A DNA stretch of 64,000 bases, from NCBI GenBank assembly GCA_022059125.1, contig JAEUWY010000012.1, forward strand, positions 124,001-188,000. The letters run 5' to 3'. The first letter of the stretch is position 1. Each line of letters begins with the position of its first letter. The translations under genes and the position numbers were made by a program. The stretch comes from Corynespora cassiicola. Lineage: Eukaryota > Ascomycota > Dothideomycetes > Pleosporales > Corynesporascaceae. The notes beneath the pieces were generated by a model. The model did not search any database and was not told the origin of the DNA. It worked only from the letters and a program-made list of their open reading frames with translations. Below are positions 45,212-57,726 of this stretch, piece after piece.

Positions 45212-48200
45212 GGTATTTCTTGAAGAAAATGGCTAACAACTACGGATATATACAAGTTGTCCTTGCTGCAAAAGAAGAGGTAGCGTTGTTCTGTCTCTCC
45301 TCAGCTGCAAGTGGGGCGAGGGCTGGGCTCCCATGTGGGTCGGAAAGACAGGACTTGCGAGAGGAAGGATTACCGAATCGGGCCTGTCGATCAGTGGCGG
45401 ACTGGGCAGCATCATGTATCTACTACAAACTTCAAGTTTGGGCCAGTTGGCTCGAGAGCGAAACGCAGCAACAGGGTTTGATGGACTCCATAGAATATGG
45501 TTCTTGGTTTGAAGGCTGTTCTGGGGAGATTCAGTGCACGCTCCCGGATTATTCTGATGTTTCGTGGTTCACCGCCCCGTCTCCAGCGCTCATGTTCTTC
45601 ATTGAAATCACATTGGATGGTGTGCAGCCTCATCAACGAGTACCCAGGCAGATCGGTCTGTGCCATCACCGCTTTCCTTGAGCTGGTCTGTTTCGATCTG
45701 CCCAAGCTCACATAGAAGCACCCGGTCGTGTTCAAAGCATACGTGTTGCTGTATTGCCCATCATCCTCTATCGCTTCACCGGCGCTAACCAAGCCATGTT
45801 CAGGCCTTCATTTTTGCAAAGGAGAGATCACATCCCCTTGCAAGTCTATCTCACCCGTACCTGGGCACCATCTACACCTTGGTTGATAAGAAGCTTGTCG
45901 CCGTTGCATGAGACAGATTCCAAGCAACAGCCTCATCCAGAGAGGGATTCGGACCTATGTTCGTCGCTCGTCTTGGAGACAACCGCCATTTTCCATGAGA
46001 GGGTGTGGCGCTTGGGGGCATCGATTGTAAAGCCTCGAGCGGGGATGGCGGTTACTTGGCGATCAACAAATGCCCGAGGACTGGTCTAGAGTCCATAAAG
46101 CGGAACCAACGACACGGTATGTCTCGTTGGATCATCTGAACAGCAATCAGTCTGGAGTTTTCCTAGACTTCCATGTCTACTTATTGCCTGAGCGAAACCT
46201 CGACGGCAGAAGCATCTCTGGGCAGTGCTGGGCTTGGGCGATCTCCATCATTAATGTGCGACGATGGTATGTGGCGGCCAAGAAGGCTGGGGAGGGTCAA
46301 TACTTTGATCGCCAGGTCAAGCAAGATACAAAGGCTGCAGAGGAGCAGAGCACAAGGCCAAGGTCGGAGCCGGGACCAAGGCGAAGAATGGAAATGCCTC
46401 GGCGCTCGCATGCGAGTGAAGCGGAAACAAGAGGGCATGGGCTGTTGGCCGTCGGCCGTCGGCCTTCAGCATAGGTGGTGATGTGTTTGCAATGGCAAGC
46501 CATCAGATGTCATCAAACTCTGGTCCAGAGCCGAGGGTGAAAGAAAGCGCGCAGGAGATGAGAGGAGAAAAGGAGGCAACGCAGGTCAAGGTCCTGGCCG
46601 AGCAGGCCTGGTGGGCAGCACGCGTGGCCTTGGTCAGTGGCGGCACTAAGCTGCGACAAGACTGTCAGGCCAAAAGTCTTGTCGCCGCGCTCCCAAGCAA
46701 TCGACTACTCCCACCAAGCTTCGTTGAAATCTGGGGTTCCGGGAGAAAGAATGGGGCATCCGATGTAGACAGCTGGGCAGTGGGCCTTCTCCACAAGTCA
46801 AGATCGTGCCCAGCGACCGCCAGGGAACCATCGTCACTGTCATTCCTGGATGCTGGAAATGCTGCATGTCGCCTGCCAAGGGCCGCAGAGAGAGGCCACA
46901 TGTGGACAGCTGGGAGGAGGATGGCCACGAGCACGTTCGGGACCTAGGTAGCTTGTGACGAAGTGGAGCGAACCCCCCATATTTGCTGTGCGAGGGCGGG
47001 GAGGTGGTGATGTGGTCAAATCTGGGCCAAGGTGTCGAAATGCGGACCCCTGGCCTGCCCCTCGCGGCCCCGGAAGAACGAGGCGCCGGCGGTGCTGCCG
47101 GAACTGGCCTGCACTGCATCCGAGCTGCCTTCACCCGGCTGCCCATCTCGATTCTATTTTCACTGCCGGCCTCCTCACAACACATATATCAGATCCTCTT
47201 ATTGCCACTCGTCAATGCTCACTCCGCGCGCGCACACACACCGGTGCCAGCCTTGCCTCGTGTTGTTTTCGAGGTTCGCCATGGTGATATCGAAGGCTGA
47301 GACAGGCTAAAGCATGCCCGTCACGCCGCGTCACCCACTCACGGCACCCCTAGATGCCCGACGGCCAGGGTGATACGCCAGGAGCGCGCTCTTCTGGGCT
47401 GGCCCCGGGCAGGGTCACGGCGGGCCAAGAAGCAGGCCGTCGCACCTCTGTTGGAGTCCATGTTCAATCCAGCGCTGCCAAGACGCCTTCTCGCCTGGAT
47501 GCCTGAAAGGACGCCCGGCCTCCAACCTCAAACCCATCTTCGATCCAAAAGGCCCGGCCACCCACGTCGCCGAAGCATTCTTCTGCTCCACTTGGCTCAC
47601 ACGCCGACGGTCTCGACCGAAGCTTCTACCGACGAAGCTCAGAGCGCCGAGCCGGCAGTCCTGGCAGCCCCGGCCCTCTGGCCCCCAGGCGAACACTGTG
47701 GAGAAACGTCGCCAAGGGCGCTCATTCCGCACCTTTGCACTGCCGTGCCTGAGGACGCCGCTCCAGGCTGCTTGTCCGGCTCCAAGCCGCGTCCAGCACG
47801 CGCACCTGTTGATCACATCTACTTGGCGGCTCAAGCCTCGTAGACACTTGCATGTCTTGGGAGCGCAAGCTCTGCCAACGCGTGCGTTCATGCACCTGCC
47901 AGCGGGTGCAACGTCGAGCCTAGACTTGCCCTTCTTTTCCTACTCGCTAGCAGCTCACACTTGCCACTGCTACTAGTCGATGCTCAGCCAGCTGCTGGAC
48001 CCTTCGGATCTGCCTCGCCTTCTCCGCGAACACGTCCATTGATCCACACCTGTCTTGAACACCCCCCCAGTCAGACTGCCCACCTCGGGCTGCCGTCAAA
48101 CAAATCCCTCCTAGTGGTGATGTGCATCGGCTCTTACATCTCTCTTCCTCGCCAACACAGACCCTATGTGACGAGATATCATGCCTGATCTGGCATGGGG

Positions 48201-48811
48201 CCTTGGCTGCTACAAGTCCGGCCTCCCGCTGGGGACTCTGCAAGCCTCGGCCAGGGCCCCGCTTCACGTACCGCCCTGTGCGCGGCCAGTCGTCCTGACT
48301 GCGACCAACAGGCTTATTCGTCCTTGGCACCACATCACAGAAGTTTCGAGCTAGCTTCAAACGGCGGGCAGCGCTTGGCGGAACTGTCGAGCGGCGCCGA
48401 ACTTTTGAGATGCATCCCATGCAGCACTCGCAGCTTCTTGGCCCAGCTTCACAGAAGTTTCAACCTCGCCTTAAAACAGCGGGACTGGCTTGGCACATGG
48501 TCCTTGCAGTCATGATGGTGATCCCGTAACGGGCCACTACCTACCTACGTGTGCACCAGCTCTTGATATAAGACGGAGTGGAATCCACTGCTTCTGTTCT
48601 CCAGTCCGGCCACTCACTTTCTCTTCTCACCATCAATCTTAATCCAGCTTCTCTGTCGCCGGGCGACCTACCATCCAATCTTACTTTTAACTCGTTCAAA
48701 AGAAGATCACGTCACGTTCCTTCGAACTCATTCTTTCTACCATCACTCAATTCCACTTCGGATTTTAGTTTGAAAAACCTATAATTCCCAAAATCTTAAC
48801 CTACCAACAAG
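45212..48811. other. Long gene-poor region
   Basis: About 3.6 kb with no supportable gene. Some minus-strand sequence near 45412-45750 stays open but has no convincing start, domain or splicing. An imperfect direct repeat lies at 48322-48494. A TATA-like GATATAAG near 48565-48572 is likely the promoter element of the gene at 48812. Confidence 0.45.
48322..48494 (+). repeat. Imperfect direct repeat, two copies of about 59 bp
   Basis: Copy 1 spans about 48322-48379 and copy 2 about 48436-48494. Both share CTTGGC, then TCACAGAAGTTTC, CTTAAAAC/CTTCAAAC, AGCGGG/GGCGGG and a terminal CTTGGC at matching spacing; roughly three quarters of positions agree by eye. They lie 320-490 nt upstream of the secreted protein gene at 48812. 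Confidence 0.7.
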
Positions 48812-49519
48812 ATGCTTCCCCAGCACGTTCTCCTCGCCTTGGCTGCGGCCGTCTCTGCCGTCCCCCTCAACATCAACTTGGGTGCCTATTCTCCGGCCCT
48901 GGTAGTCGGTGATGGTGAAATCTCTCTGGGATCCACGGAATCTGCCTCTGAACTGATGGCAACACTCGCGTCTGGAGCCGCCGGCAACGGAGGCGGCGAG
49001 GGTGGCGAACAACAAGGTCAGCAACCACAAGAAGCACAGCCTGCTGGAGGCGAGCAGCCCCAAGAAGGTGGCGGCGAGCAACAGCAGGGCGGCGGCGAGG
49101 GAGAAGGCCAACAGCAGGAAGGTGAACAGAATCAAGAACAACCAGCTGAGGGTGAAGCAGCTAAGCGGGCTCCCGTCCCCAACCTCGTCCGAACCGTCGA
49201 GCACTTTGGCAAGCGCGCTGAGAATGACCGCCTCGGTGCCGTCGAGGACGCCATGGAGTGGATCAAGCGCGACCTCCCCGGCTTCAAGGAGGCCCTCACC
49301 TACGCTCGCGAGGCCATGCAGAACACCCCCAAGATCGAACTCGGCTCCGAGGGTGCTGGTGTTGGTATCGTTGTCAGCCCTGGTCTTAATGTTCCCGCCA
49401 ACTCTGCCGCCGCCGGAGCTGGCGCCGAGAAGAAGGCCAGGAAAGCCAAGCGCGATGAAGTCGTTGCCGAGGAGTCCGACTCGCCCAAGATGACCTTGGT
49501 CGCCATCACCGAGGTGTGA
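48812..49519 (+). CDS. Secreted Gln/Glu/Gly-rich protein with Kex2-type sites
   Basis: Single exon, 235 aa. Signal peptide 1-17 (MLPQHVLLALAAAVSAV). A short conserved-looking N-terminal block follows (NINLGAYSPALVVGDGEISL), then a low-complexity Gln/Glu/Gly domain (about 57-117). After this, four Lys-Arg dibasic sites occur at 118-119, 134-135, 152-153 and 213-214. Cleavage by a Kex2 protease would free peptides of about 14 and 16 residues (starting APVPNLV and AENDRLG) and a longer C-terminal fragment. The peptides are not copies of one another, so this is not a repeat-type pheromone or cyclic-peptide precursor. It has no cysteines and no known domain. It is an extracellular protein of unknown role, possibly proteolytically matured. 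Confidence 0.85.
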   Translation: MLPQHVLLALAAAVSAVPLNINLGAYSPALVVGDGEISLGSTESASELMATLASGAAGNGGGEGGEQQGQQPQEAQPAGGEQPQEGGGEQQQGGGEGEGQQQEGEQNQEQPAEGEAAKRAPVPNLVRTVEHFGKRAENDRLGAVEDAMEWIKRDLPGFKEALTYAREAMQNTPKIELGSEGAGVGIVVSPGLNVPANSAAAGAGAEKKARKAKRDEVVAEESDSPKMTLVAITEV

Positions 49520-51544
49520 ACGAGTTGAGGAGCCACGGGACATGTGTGCCCAGACGGAATCAAGCAACACGCACGACTGGGGATGACTCAAGGGGGGTGG
49601 CAATGAATGGCTGGGAATTACTTTTTTTCATTTCATATCCGGAGCGATTTGGGTGTTGTACTTTTATGAAAGCATTGAGGTCTACGGAAACGTACACGGG
49701 TTAACATTTACACGTAAATGGCGGGCGTAACAATGGCGACTCTGGAGCTGGCGGAGTAGAAACAATAGAGTTGAATTCACAAATTGATCCAACCATACAT
49801 CGTTCCCGTGTTTCTTTCTTCCATTGTACAGGAATTGGTTATTGTTATTATTATTATTGTTGTTGTTTCTCTCTACTACTCGCCCGTAGTCTGCAAAGCT
49901 CACGGCCAAATTCTGCCGAGTTTGCCAAAAGAGGCCCCCAATGCATCGATTCCAAATAACCTCTCACAAGCCGTAGCCCACAAGCTCTTACACCTCCTTG
50001 AGAAATCCACCCGCCCTTCTCGAAATCTGTCACAAAGCCTACGGATCCAGACCTTCCAACCAAGGTGACGTTGACAGGACCCGAGGCTGACTCAAGCATC
50101 GGACACCCATGTTCAAGCTCCGCCATCCTAGTTGCCGCGGTCTCAGCACCGTCTTGAGGCGTCTTGGCAGAGAAGGGTTGTGCCGCCGCCGCTACCTCTG
50201 CCGCGGCGCCCCGGGCCACGGAGCGGAAGATGAAACGGAAACTGCATAGGCGAGCAGCGCGCTGGGCGGAGGCGGGCAAGCTTTTTTGGCAAGAGATGCT
50301 GGCATGCTGGGCGATTGGTCAAGGGTGCCTGCGCGCGACTCAGCGATGCGCTCATGTGGCGGCGGAATTGCGTGCAGAAGCGGGAGTTGATGCCTTTTCT
50401 TTTCCTGATGGTTTCTCTCCTTTGAATCTTCCCCTTTCCTTTTGGCCAGCGCGCCCGTTGTTGTGTTGAGAGCCGATTTCGGAGGGTTCCCTTTTTTTTT
50501 CTTCCCCTCCTCTCTTTTCATGCTGAAGCATTGGTCGATCTGCGTAGCAAAGTGCGGGTCTTGTTCCCCTCCGCCTCACACTCCATACACACCGCACCCT
50601 CTTCCGCCCCTCTCTGCCCCCATCCACATCGTGCATGGACCCCTCCGGTAAGTATACGTATTCCTCATTGCGTGGCTGGTGCGCCGCCAATCGGCAACGG
50701 CGTTCGGCCGAGAGGTGGCCCCGGTGTTGATACAAGCAACGTTTGGCAACGGGCACTTCAAAACTTTATGGCATGATTACGAGGGCCTAAGAGGCTACCG
50801 AGTCGAGGACGCGCATGGGCACGCGGGCGGCCTCTTGCGGCAATCAGGCACGCGAGGTGTTCGGTGGGGACTGATTGGTTGGGCACGGTGTGCATGTTCG
50901 CTGGTGAGTGTTGGAGGGGGGGGGGGGGAAATGAGGTGGCGATTTACCGTCGTGATATGGCCTTGGCGGGATGGATGGATATTCGGAATTCCTTGAATAA
51001 GCTAACAACGATATGCATCTCAATCACCATCACCGATAAGGCGTCATGTAGTATTTTTAGTGCACTGTGAGGCTGCAGGCGCAAAAGCACACCACTTTGG
51101 GAATGGATGCGCAGCGGCGAAGTCTTGGAAGCCATATTTGCCTGTCCAGGTTGTGGCACTTGCCACCTGAGACCTCAGCTCAACAGTGTGCTCAACTGCC
51201 TCAAGTCTGAGGAAGCATAAAGGACGCACAGGGTTGATGGTTGGCGGTCGGCAAAGAGGGGCCGTGATGCCTAAGGGAGAAGTGGGGGGTAAAGGAGTGG
51301 CAAAAGCGGAGTCCGCTTGTTATGTGACGATTCTAAGATTCCATGGGATACCCCGAGTAATGTCAAGTTCAGTCTTCATCACCATTCCAGACAAGGTCGT
51401 GACATGGTTTGCCTACTCGCAGAAGTTGCCTTGAATTCAGTCATGCCCTCATTATCGATGCAACCCCTCCCATCACGTCCATTACTTCCTTCCGCATCTT
51501 CTGTTGGGTACTTGGAGCCGATCACTTGCTACCCACCGTCTCCA
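49520..51544. other. Intergenic region, no gene seen
   Basis: About 2 kb with simple-sequence tracts: ATT/GTT repeats at about 49841-49867 and a run of about 14 G near 50915-50928. No supported gene. Confidence 0.5.
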
Positions 51545-53585
51545 TCAAACATCAGTCTCTTTCTTCTCTGGTGCAGTGTCCTCGCTGACGCCCCTGTCTT
51601 GTGCTACTTCGTTCTGCACCGCAATCTCAGGGTTCGCCTGCAGTACTTGCTCTCTAACCTTTCCAGACATCTCTTCGAGATTCGGAACCTGCCAGCCTGC
51701 ACTCTTCCATGGAGCGACGCCCATCAAGTACATCGTATCAATTTCCTCTAGAGTGCGTCCTTGCCCCTCGATCACGAAGAAATAGATGAGGAGTCCTCCG
51801 AGAACATTGCAGGATGCAAACACATAGCCGTAGCGAAAGTCAATGGCGCCCGTGATAAACGGCGTGAAAAAGGCGAGAAGGAAGTTCCACAGCCAGTTGG
51901 AAGCAGTAGAGAGGGCCATGGCCTTGGCACGGTAGCGGGATGGATAAAGCTCACCACAAATAGTCCAGATCTGAAAGCAAGTGGATGGTCAGCGTGGATC
52001 TCTGGAAATCAATGTGGAATAACTCGGGCGTCTCCTCTACGTCGCGCTTTGATATGACTTACCATGGGACCCCATGTTGTTGCAAATCCAAAGATGACTG
52101 AAACCTGAGTTAGACAAGCAATCCGAGTCTTTGAGTATCAATTTACTCACAGAAGCAGGCAAATACAATCATTGCTCGCGACGACTTGGGTGTATTTGCC
52201 GGGTTTTCGCGATCGAGTGCAAAGTGCCCCACAGATGCAAAGATCATGAAGCAAATAAACATCCAGGCGCTTCCAGCTATGAGAGACTTTCGACGGCCAT
52301 AGTGCTCGACAATGTATAGGCCGTAAAATGTGACACCAAAGTTGATGCCATTCTGATCCGGTCAGCAACAACTGTAATGTTGTCGTTTGGTGACACTTAC
52401 CAAAATCATCTGAGTGACAAAAGAGTTTTCTATTCCGACGCCAACAAATATAGTCGTTCCATAGTAGAAGAAATAGTTTGCTCTGAATATGCGAGTCAGA
52501 AATCAGCATGGGCGGTAATTTCACCAGACTCACCCCGTTAGCTGCTGGAACATTTGCAACCCCATTCCCAAGATGAGCCTATAGGCCATCTTTGGAGCTG
52601 TCCACATGCCAAGCCACTCTTGAATAGGATTGCCCTTGGTCTTGTTTTCAGCTTCCAACTTTACCTTGATCTCCTCGAGCTCCTGGTGGATGCTATAATG
52701 GTTTTCGGGCACGCCGTAGACCTTTACCATTGTCTGTTTGGCCTGGTCCACTTTGCCATTTCGGTAGTCAAATCTAGGTGTTTCGCTGAAGAACAAAATG
52801 CCACCAGCAAGGATGGCCGCAAAGACGAATCCCAATCCCATTGTGACCTGCCACGAGGCCTTCTTGCCAGACTGGTGACGCTCGAGGGCGTAGTTGAAGA
52901 CTGCCGCAAGGAAGATACCGAGCGTTATCATGAGCTGATAGGTTGAGATGAGTGCGCCTCGGATGTGGCGGGGAGCTGTTTCGGCTTGATACATGGGTAC
53001 TAGGAGCGAAAGTGCACCCACCCCAAAGCCAGCAACCATGCGGCCCAGCATGACCTGATACCACTCATCTGTGCTAGCTATCTGTACAATCATTCCGACA
53101 GAGAAGATGCCACACCAGAAAATGATGCTGTACCTTCTTCCAATCCAGTCGGCAATTGGTGCAGCAACCAGAGCACCGATCAACGTACCAATGGATAACT
53201 ATTTGCGTCAGTGTCAGGTATTTCTCTGGTGGATAACAGACCTACCAGTGCGACGATAAGCCCGGATCTGACATTGGAAAAGTATGGTGTGCCATCATCG
53301 CGACGCTGCCCGAATCTGTTCAAGAAGTCTCGCATCTCTAGGAAACCGGAAACCTGGCCAGTATCATAACCGAATATGAAACCACCTGCAGCCATTAGAA
53401 TAGCATTCAATAACATTCTGGGCCTATTGCATACCCATGGAAACCAATACACCCATGGACACAGATACCCACGTCAGCCGCGGTAGAGGCCTAGTGTCAT
53501 AGCCTTCGTGCTCGCCCACCCAGCGCGACGTGTGCTCGACAGAGTTGCGACGCCTCCATTCTGCGATTGGATTGGAGAGCTTCAT
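51545..53585 (-). CDS. MFS sugar transporter (hexose-type)
   Basis: Seven exons: 53585-53435, 53385-53246, 53198-52534, 52482-52401, 52352-52151, 52097-52063 and 51970-51545. Total 1701 nt, giving 566 aa. It belongs to the sugar porter family. Landmarks: GGFIFGYDTGQVSGFLEM in helix 1, DWIGRRYSI (motif A), LGRMVAGFGVGALSLLVPMY with the EXXAPXXXRG-like ETAPRHIRGA, LGMGLQMFQQLTG before helix 7, VEHYGRRKS, and IWTICGELYPSRYRAKAMAL. The usual PETKG motif after helix 12 is replaced by IEGQGRTLEEID, a variant I believe also occurs in fungal hexose transporters. The N-terminus has 45 hydrophilic residues and the C-terminus is acidic. It imports monosaccharides at the plasma membrane; the specific sugar cannot be told. 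The 35-nt sixth exon is supported by frame and by FATTWGPM. Confidence 0.93.
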
Positions 53586-55189
53586 CGTTTAGAGATGATG
53601 GGATTAGATTTGTTCTGGAAAACTGTATGCATGGTTCTACCAGGTCCCCGAGCCATTTTATAGGTTCGTCTGGTAGGGTTGCGGATTCCAGGAACGGCGA
53701 CCCCGTGGGCACGAGATCGATGTGACAGCGGCTTGCGGTGGGACCTATCCGACTTTCTGGTCAATTCTTTGGTGCGGAAGACTGCGGAAGACTGTATAGC
53801 TATCGAGGGTCGATCACGCGCGGAGCAGATTTCCGTGTCACATCGTGAGCGCTTGTTGGTGAGGGGAAAACGTGCGTGCATCTGGATGCTCAAACTCCGA
53901 AAGCCGAATGTTGTCGGTTCACAACAATTATCGGTCTCTTGATAGGAACAGGTTGAACAGGTAGCTTTTTTCCATGTCTGTATTTGGAAATCAGTCGTTG
54001 AATGACGAAGTCGTCCAAGGCCAAGACCACCACCTTGGATGAAGTATCTACGCGATTCGACCAGTCAACACCTGAACGTGACGCTTTGCGTCATAGCATT
54101 ATATCTGGGAAACGCGATTAGTAGCATAAGCTTACTTGTAAGGAACTTTTCCCGTTCTCAGGAGGCTTAGCAGCGGTGGCGATTGGATCCGGAACATCCG
54201 GTTGTGCTGATGATCGATGATGTCTCCGCATGGAGCGCGGGCTTTCCCCATACCCGACGAAGGTTCTCGACGCCATTCGTCCTTGGGGCTCCAGGGAACG
54301 TCAGAAAGCAGAGGATCATGAGATAAGCACGTGGTCGCGGCATAGGCTTAGCAAATCGAGGATGTTGCGCGAGGCCGAGACTCAGGCCGCACTTCTATAT
54401 CTTGCAAATCATTCGATGAGAGCCTCAATTTTTGCAGATATGAATGACCGATTCCATTTTCTAGATCAAGTGATTACAGAATATGCTTTTGAAGTACATC
54501 GTGTTGATGAAACCTAGAATCATTTGCGGAATTTGAACACCTACCATCAAGCTCTCTGTGAGGCAGTGCAGTCACCCTTGCGCTGAACCATGATGCTTGA
54601 TTGGCACGGCTTGTTCTTGTATTTACCCTAAGGCCAATCATGAGATGCGGATGGGGCCATGCTTCGGTGATCAGCGGCAGTTCGAAAGACTGGTTCCTGA
54701 TCGAGAACGTATTGGTGTTGACGAGGACGCGTATTGCTCGAATGGACGTATATACGCCGAGAATCTTTCCTTCAAAGTTGCGACACACCACAGAATATGA
54801 AATGTCCAATGCGATTGGCCAGATGAGAGATAGTGAAGGATTGTCCTTGTTGGGGACATTGTGAAGGTTGATGGGCCGTGTTTGCAGGTATCATCGGTCT
54901 TGATTCGTGCCACTTATGGAACGGATGGAGCCATTGTTCTATACCCAGTATCAGAGTGGTAAATGCATAAATTTTGACACCTCCTTTTGAAAGGAAATAG
55001 ATACGGCGTCAAGTCTATTTGCCGATGGAATGCTTCTAGGCGGACTAAATGTGTTTGATGCCTGGCGCACTTTTTGATTCAGCTCGTTGACCATGACCCA
55101 AGACTCCTTCTCTGGTCCTGGTGGGTATATGTGGGGTGCAGCCGCCGAGACGGCCTTCAATGTAAATTTTGGTTCTTGCGACAGATGCT
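53586..55189. other. Intergenic region, no gene seen
   Basis: Promoter of the sugar transporter at the left and the 3' flank of NOP16 at the right. Only short random frames are present. Confidence 0.5.
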
Positions 55190-55952
55190 TCACTCCCGGG
55201 CATTGCTGGCCTTCCACTTTTTTGCTCGTTTTCGAATATCAGCGGCAGTCTGTTGCATTGGGTTGAGTTTCCGATCACGGGCCATGCGGTCGTAGTCGTC
55301 CCCATACTTGTCCACCAGCTTCTGGATCCACTCCTCTTCCCTCTGGCTCTGCTTCCTCGGCGCTTTCCTAACGCCGTTGCGGGCCGCCTCTTCCAACTGC
55401 CTAATCACCGGGTTGTCGCTCTCGCCCTGAGGTACCATGGCAAAGCCGTTCCATTCTCCCCCATCACTCTCCTCCTCGAGGTCGTTGAGAGGGTCGTTGA
55501 GGGGGTTCGGCTTTCCCTGGTCCCCGCCCACGACGCGCAAGATGGCGCCCGTCTCGGGATCACGCTCGACCTCGATTTCTTCGGGCTCCGGTGCCTGGGG
55601 CTTCTGGCTGACAATGTTGAGTCTGTTTGCAGTGCTGTCGGCTGCGGCGTCGGCGCGCGAGGATTTGGGGTCGTTCAGGCCGAGGAGTTTGATGGTTTTT
55701 TCGGTGCCGCCGGTGGCGTGGTTCAGGCGGGAGGTCAGACCGAGACGGCGGTAGTTTTGCGACATGGTTTCTTTCTGGTTCCTGTGCGCAGTCCAGTCAG
55801 CAGGCCGTCGGCAGGAGCCACAACAAGGCCTTGTTCTCTTACCAGTTGGCGGCAATGATGGGGTTTTGGAGGATGCGCTTCTTGGACTTTGGGTTCTGCC
55901 GCCGCTTCGGAATCGACGACCGATTCTTCTTTTTCTGGAGTTCGCGACCCAT
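55190..55952 (-). CDS. nop16: Nucleolar ribosome-biogenesis protein NOP16
   Basis: Two exons, 55952-55843 and 55781-55190, with a 61-nt intron (GTAAGA...CACAG), giving 233 aa. The N-terminus MGRELQKKKNRSSIPKRRQN and the junction NPIIAANWNQKETMSQNY, then RRLGLTSRLNHATGG, are diagnostic of NOP16, a component of pre-60S particles in the nucleolus. The middle is acidic (EPEEIEVERDPETGAILRVV). The C-terminus retains the conserved EEEWIQKLVDKYGDDYDRMA and DRKLNPMQQTAADIRKR. Length is typical. It is divergent from the zinc transporter at 56218 with 265 nt between starts. Confidence 0.95.
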
Positions 55953-56217
55953 TTTGGCTTGGGAGAAGGGAAAAGCGTCGAGGAGTCGACTGTGTATGTG
56001 CCTAGGGAGGATGGATGGCAGAGGCGGCAGAGTGAAGGAAGGTATCGATAGGGTCCAAAATTTTGGATGATTTTCCGCTCCGAAGGCTTGGCGGGCTAGC
56101 CTTATCGGCACGTGCTTAGCTCAGGCACCCCCGACGCCCGCCCCCTCCGCCCCTGCGCCCCTGGACACAGGAACCGTCACCAATAACGACTTGGCCAGGG
56201 TTCACTACGCGTCCATC
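55953..56217. promoter_or_regulatory. Divergent promoter of NOP16 and ZIP transporter
   Basis: Compact 265-nt region between opposite start codons, containing both leaders. A C-rich stretch (about 56126-56165) is present; no TATA box. Confidence 0.55.
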
Positions 56218-57726
56218 ATGGTGTCGCGACGAAACAGGACGCTTCTCTCATTCTCCGCCTTCCTCGCCGTCTGGGCGTGGAGCGTGAGCGCAGCCGCCGT
56301 CACGGGCGAGGCGGGTCCCGCCCTCGGCCATCTCACCGTGCCGCAGATCGAAGAGCAATTGCAGGTACGATCCCCTCTTTGACCCAATTGCAGTCCCGTG
56401 CGCGTCGAGCTCCCGTCGAGACCCCCGTGTGTGATCCCGTCCCAGGTCAATAGGGACGGCGAGCACCTCCATGTCGCGTGCTCACTACCGCGGGGCTCCC
56501 TACCTAGGCACCCATGGAGCTAACCATTCTCCCCGCAGGAGTGTCCTCTTGTCCAGGCACTCAACGAACACAAGGCCGCATCGAATCCCGACACGTCCAG
56601 CTTGACTTCGCAGATATTTGCCTTCCTCTTCCCAGGCTCCCCTGCCGTAAACGCCCTATTGGCCACCCTCTACATCTCTGGCCCGCCCAACTTCCTCCTG
56701 GCACTATGCCCGCCCAACATAGACCCCTCATCGCTGTCCGTCATGGTGGCTTTTGCCGTGGGAGGTCTGTTGGGCGATACTCTGTTCCACCTACTCCCCG
56801 AGATTTTCCTGGGCGAGGACGAGCATGACAAGGTCAAGTTCGTAATGGTCGAGCCGAACAAGAACCTTTTGCTCGGAGTTGCCATCATGGTTGGCTTCGT
56901 GACATTTGTCGCCATGGACAAGGGCCTTAGGATTGCTACCGGTGGTGAGGGCGGCCATGACCACTCTCATGGTCACTCGCACGAAAAGGCCGAGGCCACT
57001 GCAAAGGCCACTGGGGCCCAAGTAAATGGTCAGCTCCCATGTGTGCTTGCTCATGGCGAAATGCTTACCCACAACAGGTTCAAAAGACTCGCTCCGCTCC
57101 CGCAAGCCAAACACCGAGGACGGGAAGCCTGCTCCCCCCACAGAGGAGAAGGAAATCAGTGCCAGCGTCAAGCTGGGGGGTTATCTGAACTTGATTGCCG
57201 ACTTCACCCATAACATCACCGACGGCCTGGCCCTGAGTTCTTCATTCTACGCATCCCCCACCATTGGGGCCACTACCACCGTTGCTGTCTTCTTCCATGA
57301 GATCCCGCATGAGGTCGGTGACTTTGCCTTATTGATTCAGTCGGGCTTTTCCAAGAAGGCTGCCATGGGCGCTCAATTCGTAACCGCCTTGGGCGCTTTC
57401 CTAGGCACCTGTATTGGCATCGCCATCCAGGAGTTTGGGGGGAACTCTGCATCGGCCCAAGTGGATGGCCCTGGGCTGTTTGGCACGAGTCTGCAGACGG
57501 GAGACTTGTTGCTCCCCTTCACTGCCGGCACTTTCTTGTATGTCGGCACCGTGGCCGTCATTCCCGAGCTCCTCGAGACTGGCCCCGAAAAGGGCAAGGA
57601 GCTTCGCAAGACGCTTACGCAGTTTGCCGCCATGTTCACTGGCGCGGGAATCATGCTTGCGTAAGTCTTTCTCCAAATCACCGCCGCCATGCAAGCTAAC
57701 TCCGAAACAGTATCTCTTGGTCATAG
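56218..57726 (+). CDS. ZIP-family zinc transporter (YKE4/ZIP7/ZIP13-like)
   Basis: Four exons, 56218-56364, 56539-57028, 57078-57660 and 57711-57726 (the last encodes only the end of ISWS and the stop), giving 411 aa. A signal sequence is at the N-terminus (LLSFSAFLAVWAWSVSAAAV). It is a LIV-1-type ZIP. A His-rich cytosolic loop (GGHDHSHGHSHEKAEA) lies between helices 3 and 4. The metal site motifs are HNITDG (257-262) and HEIPHE (286-291). FAVGGLLGDTLFHLLPEIF and TAGTFLYVGTVAVIPELLE are typical. Members release zinc from the ER or Golgi into the cytosol. The first intron is long for this window (174 nt). The last exon of 16 nt was placed by frame and by GTAAGT/AACAG sites. Confidence 0.93.

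Noticed and set aside
45412..45792. Minus-strand 126-codon frame in the gene-poor region
   Set aside because: It opens directly after a stop without an ATG, has no recognised domain, and no flanking exon with matching splice phase was found.
46646..47891. Two overlapping GC-rich minus-strand frames
   Set aside because: High Arg/Gly/Pro content, no domains, and equally long frames on the opposite strand indicate chance openness.
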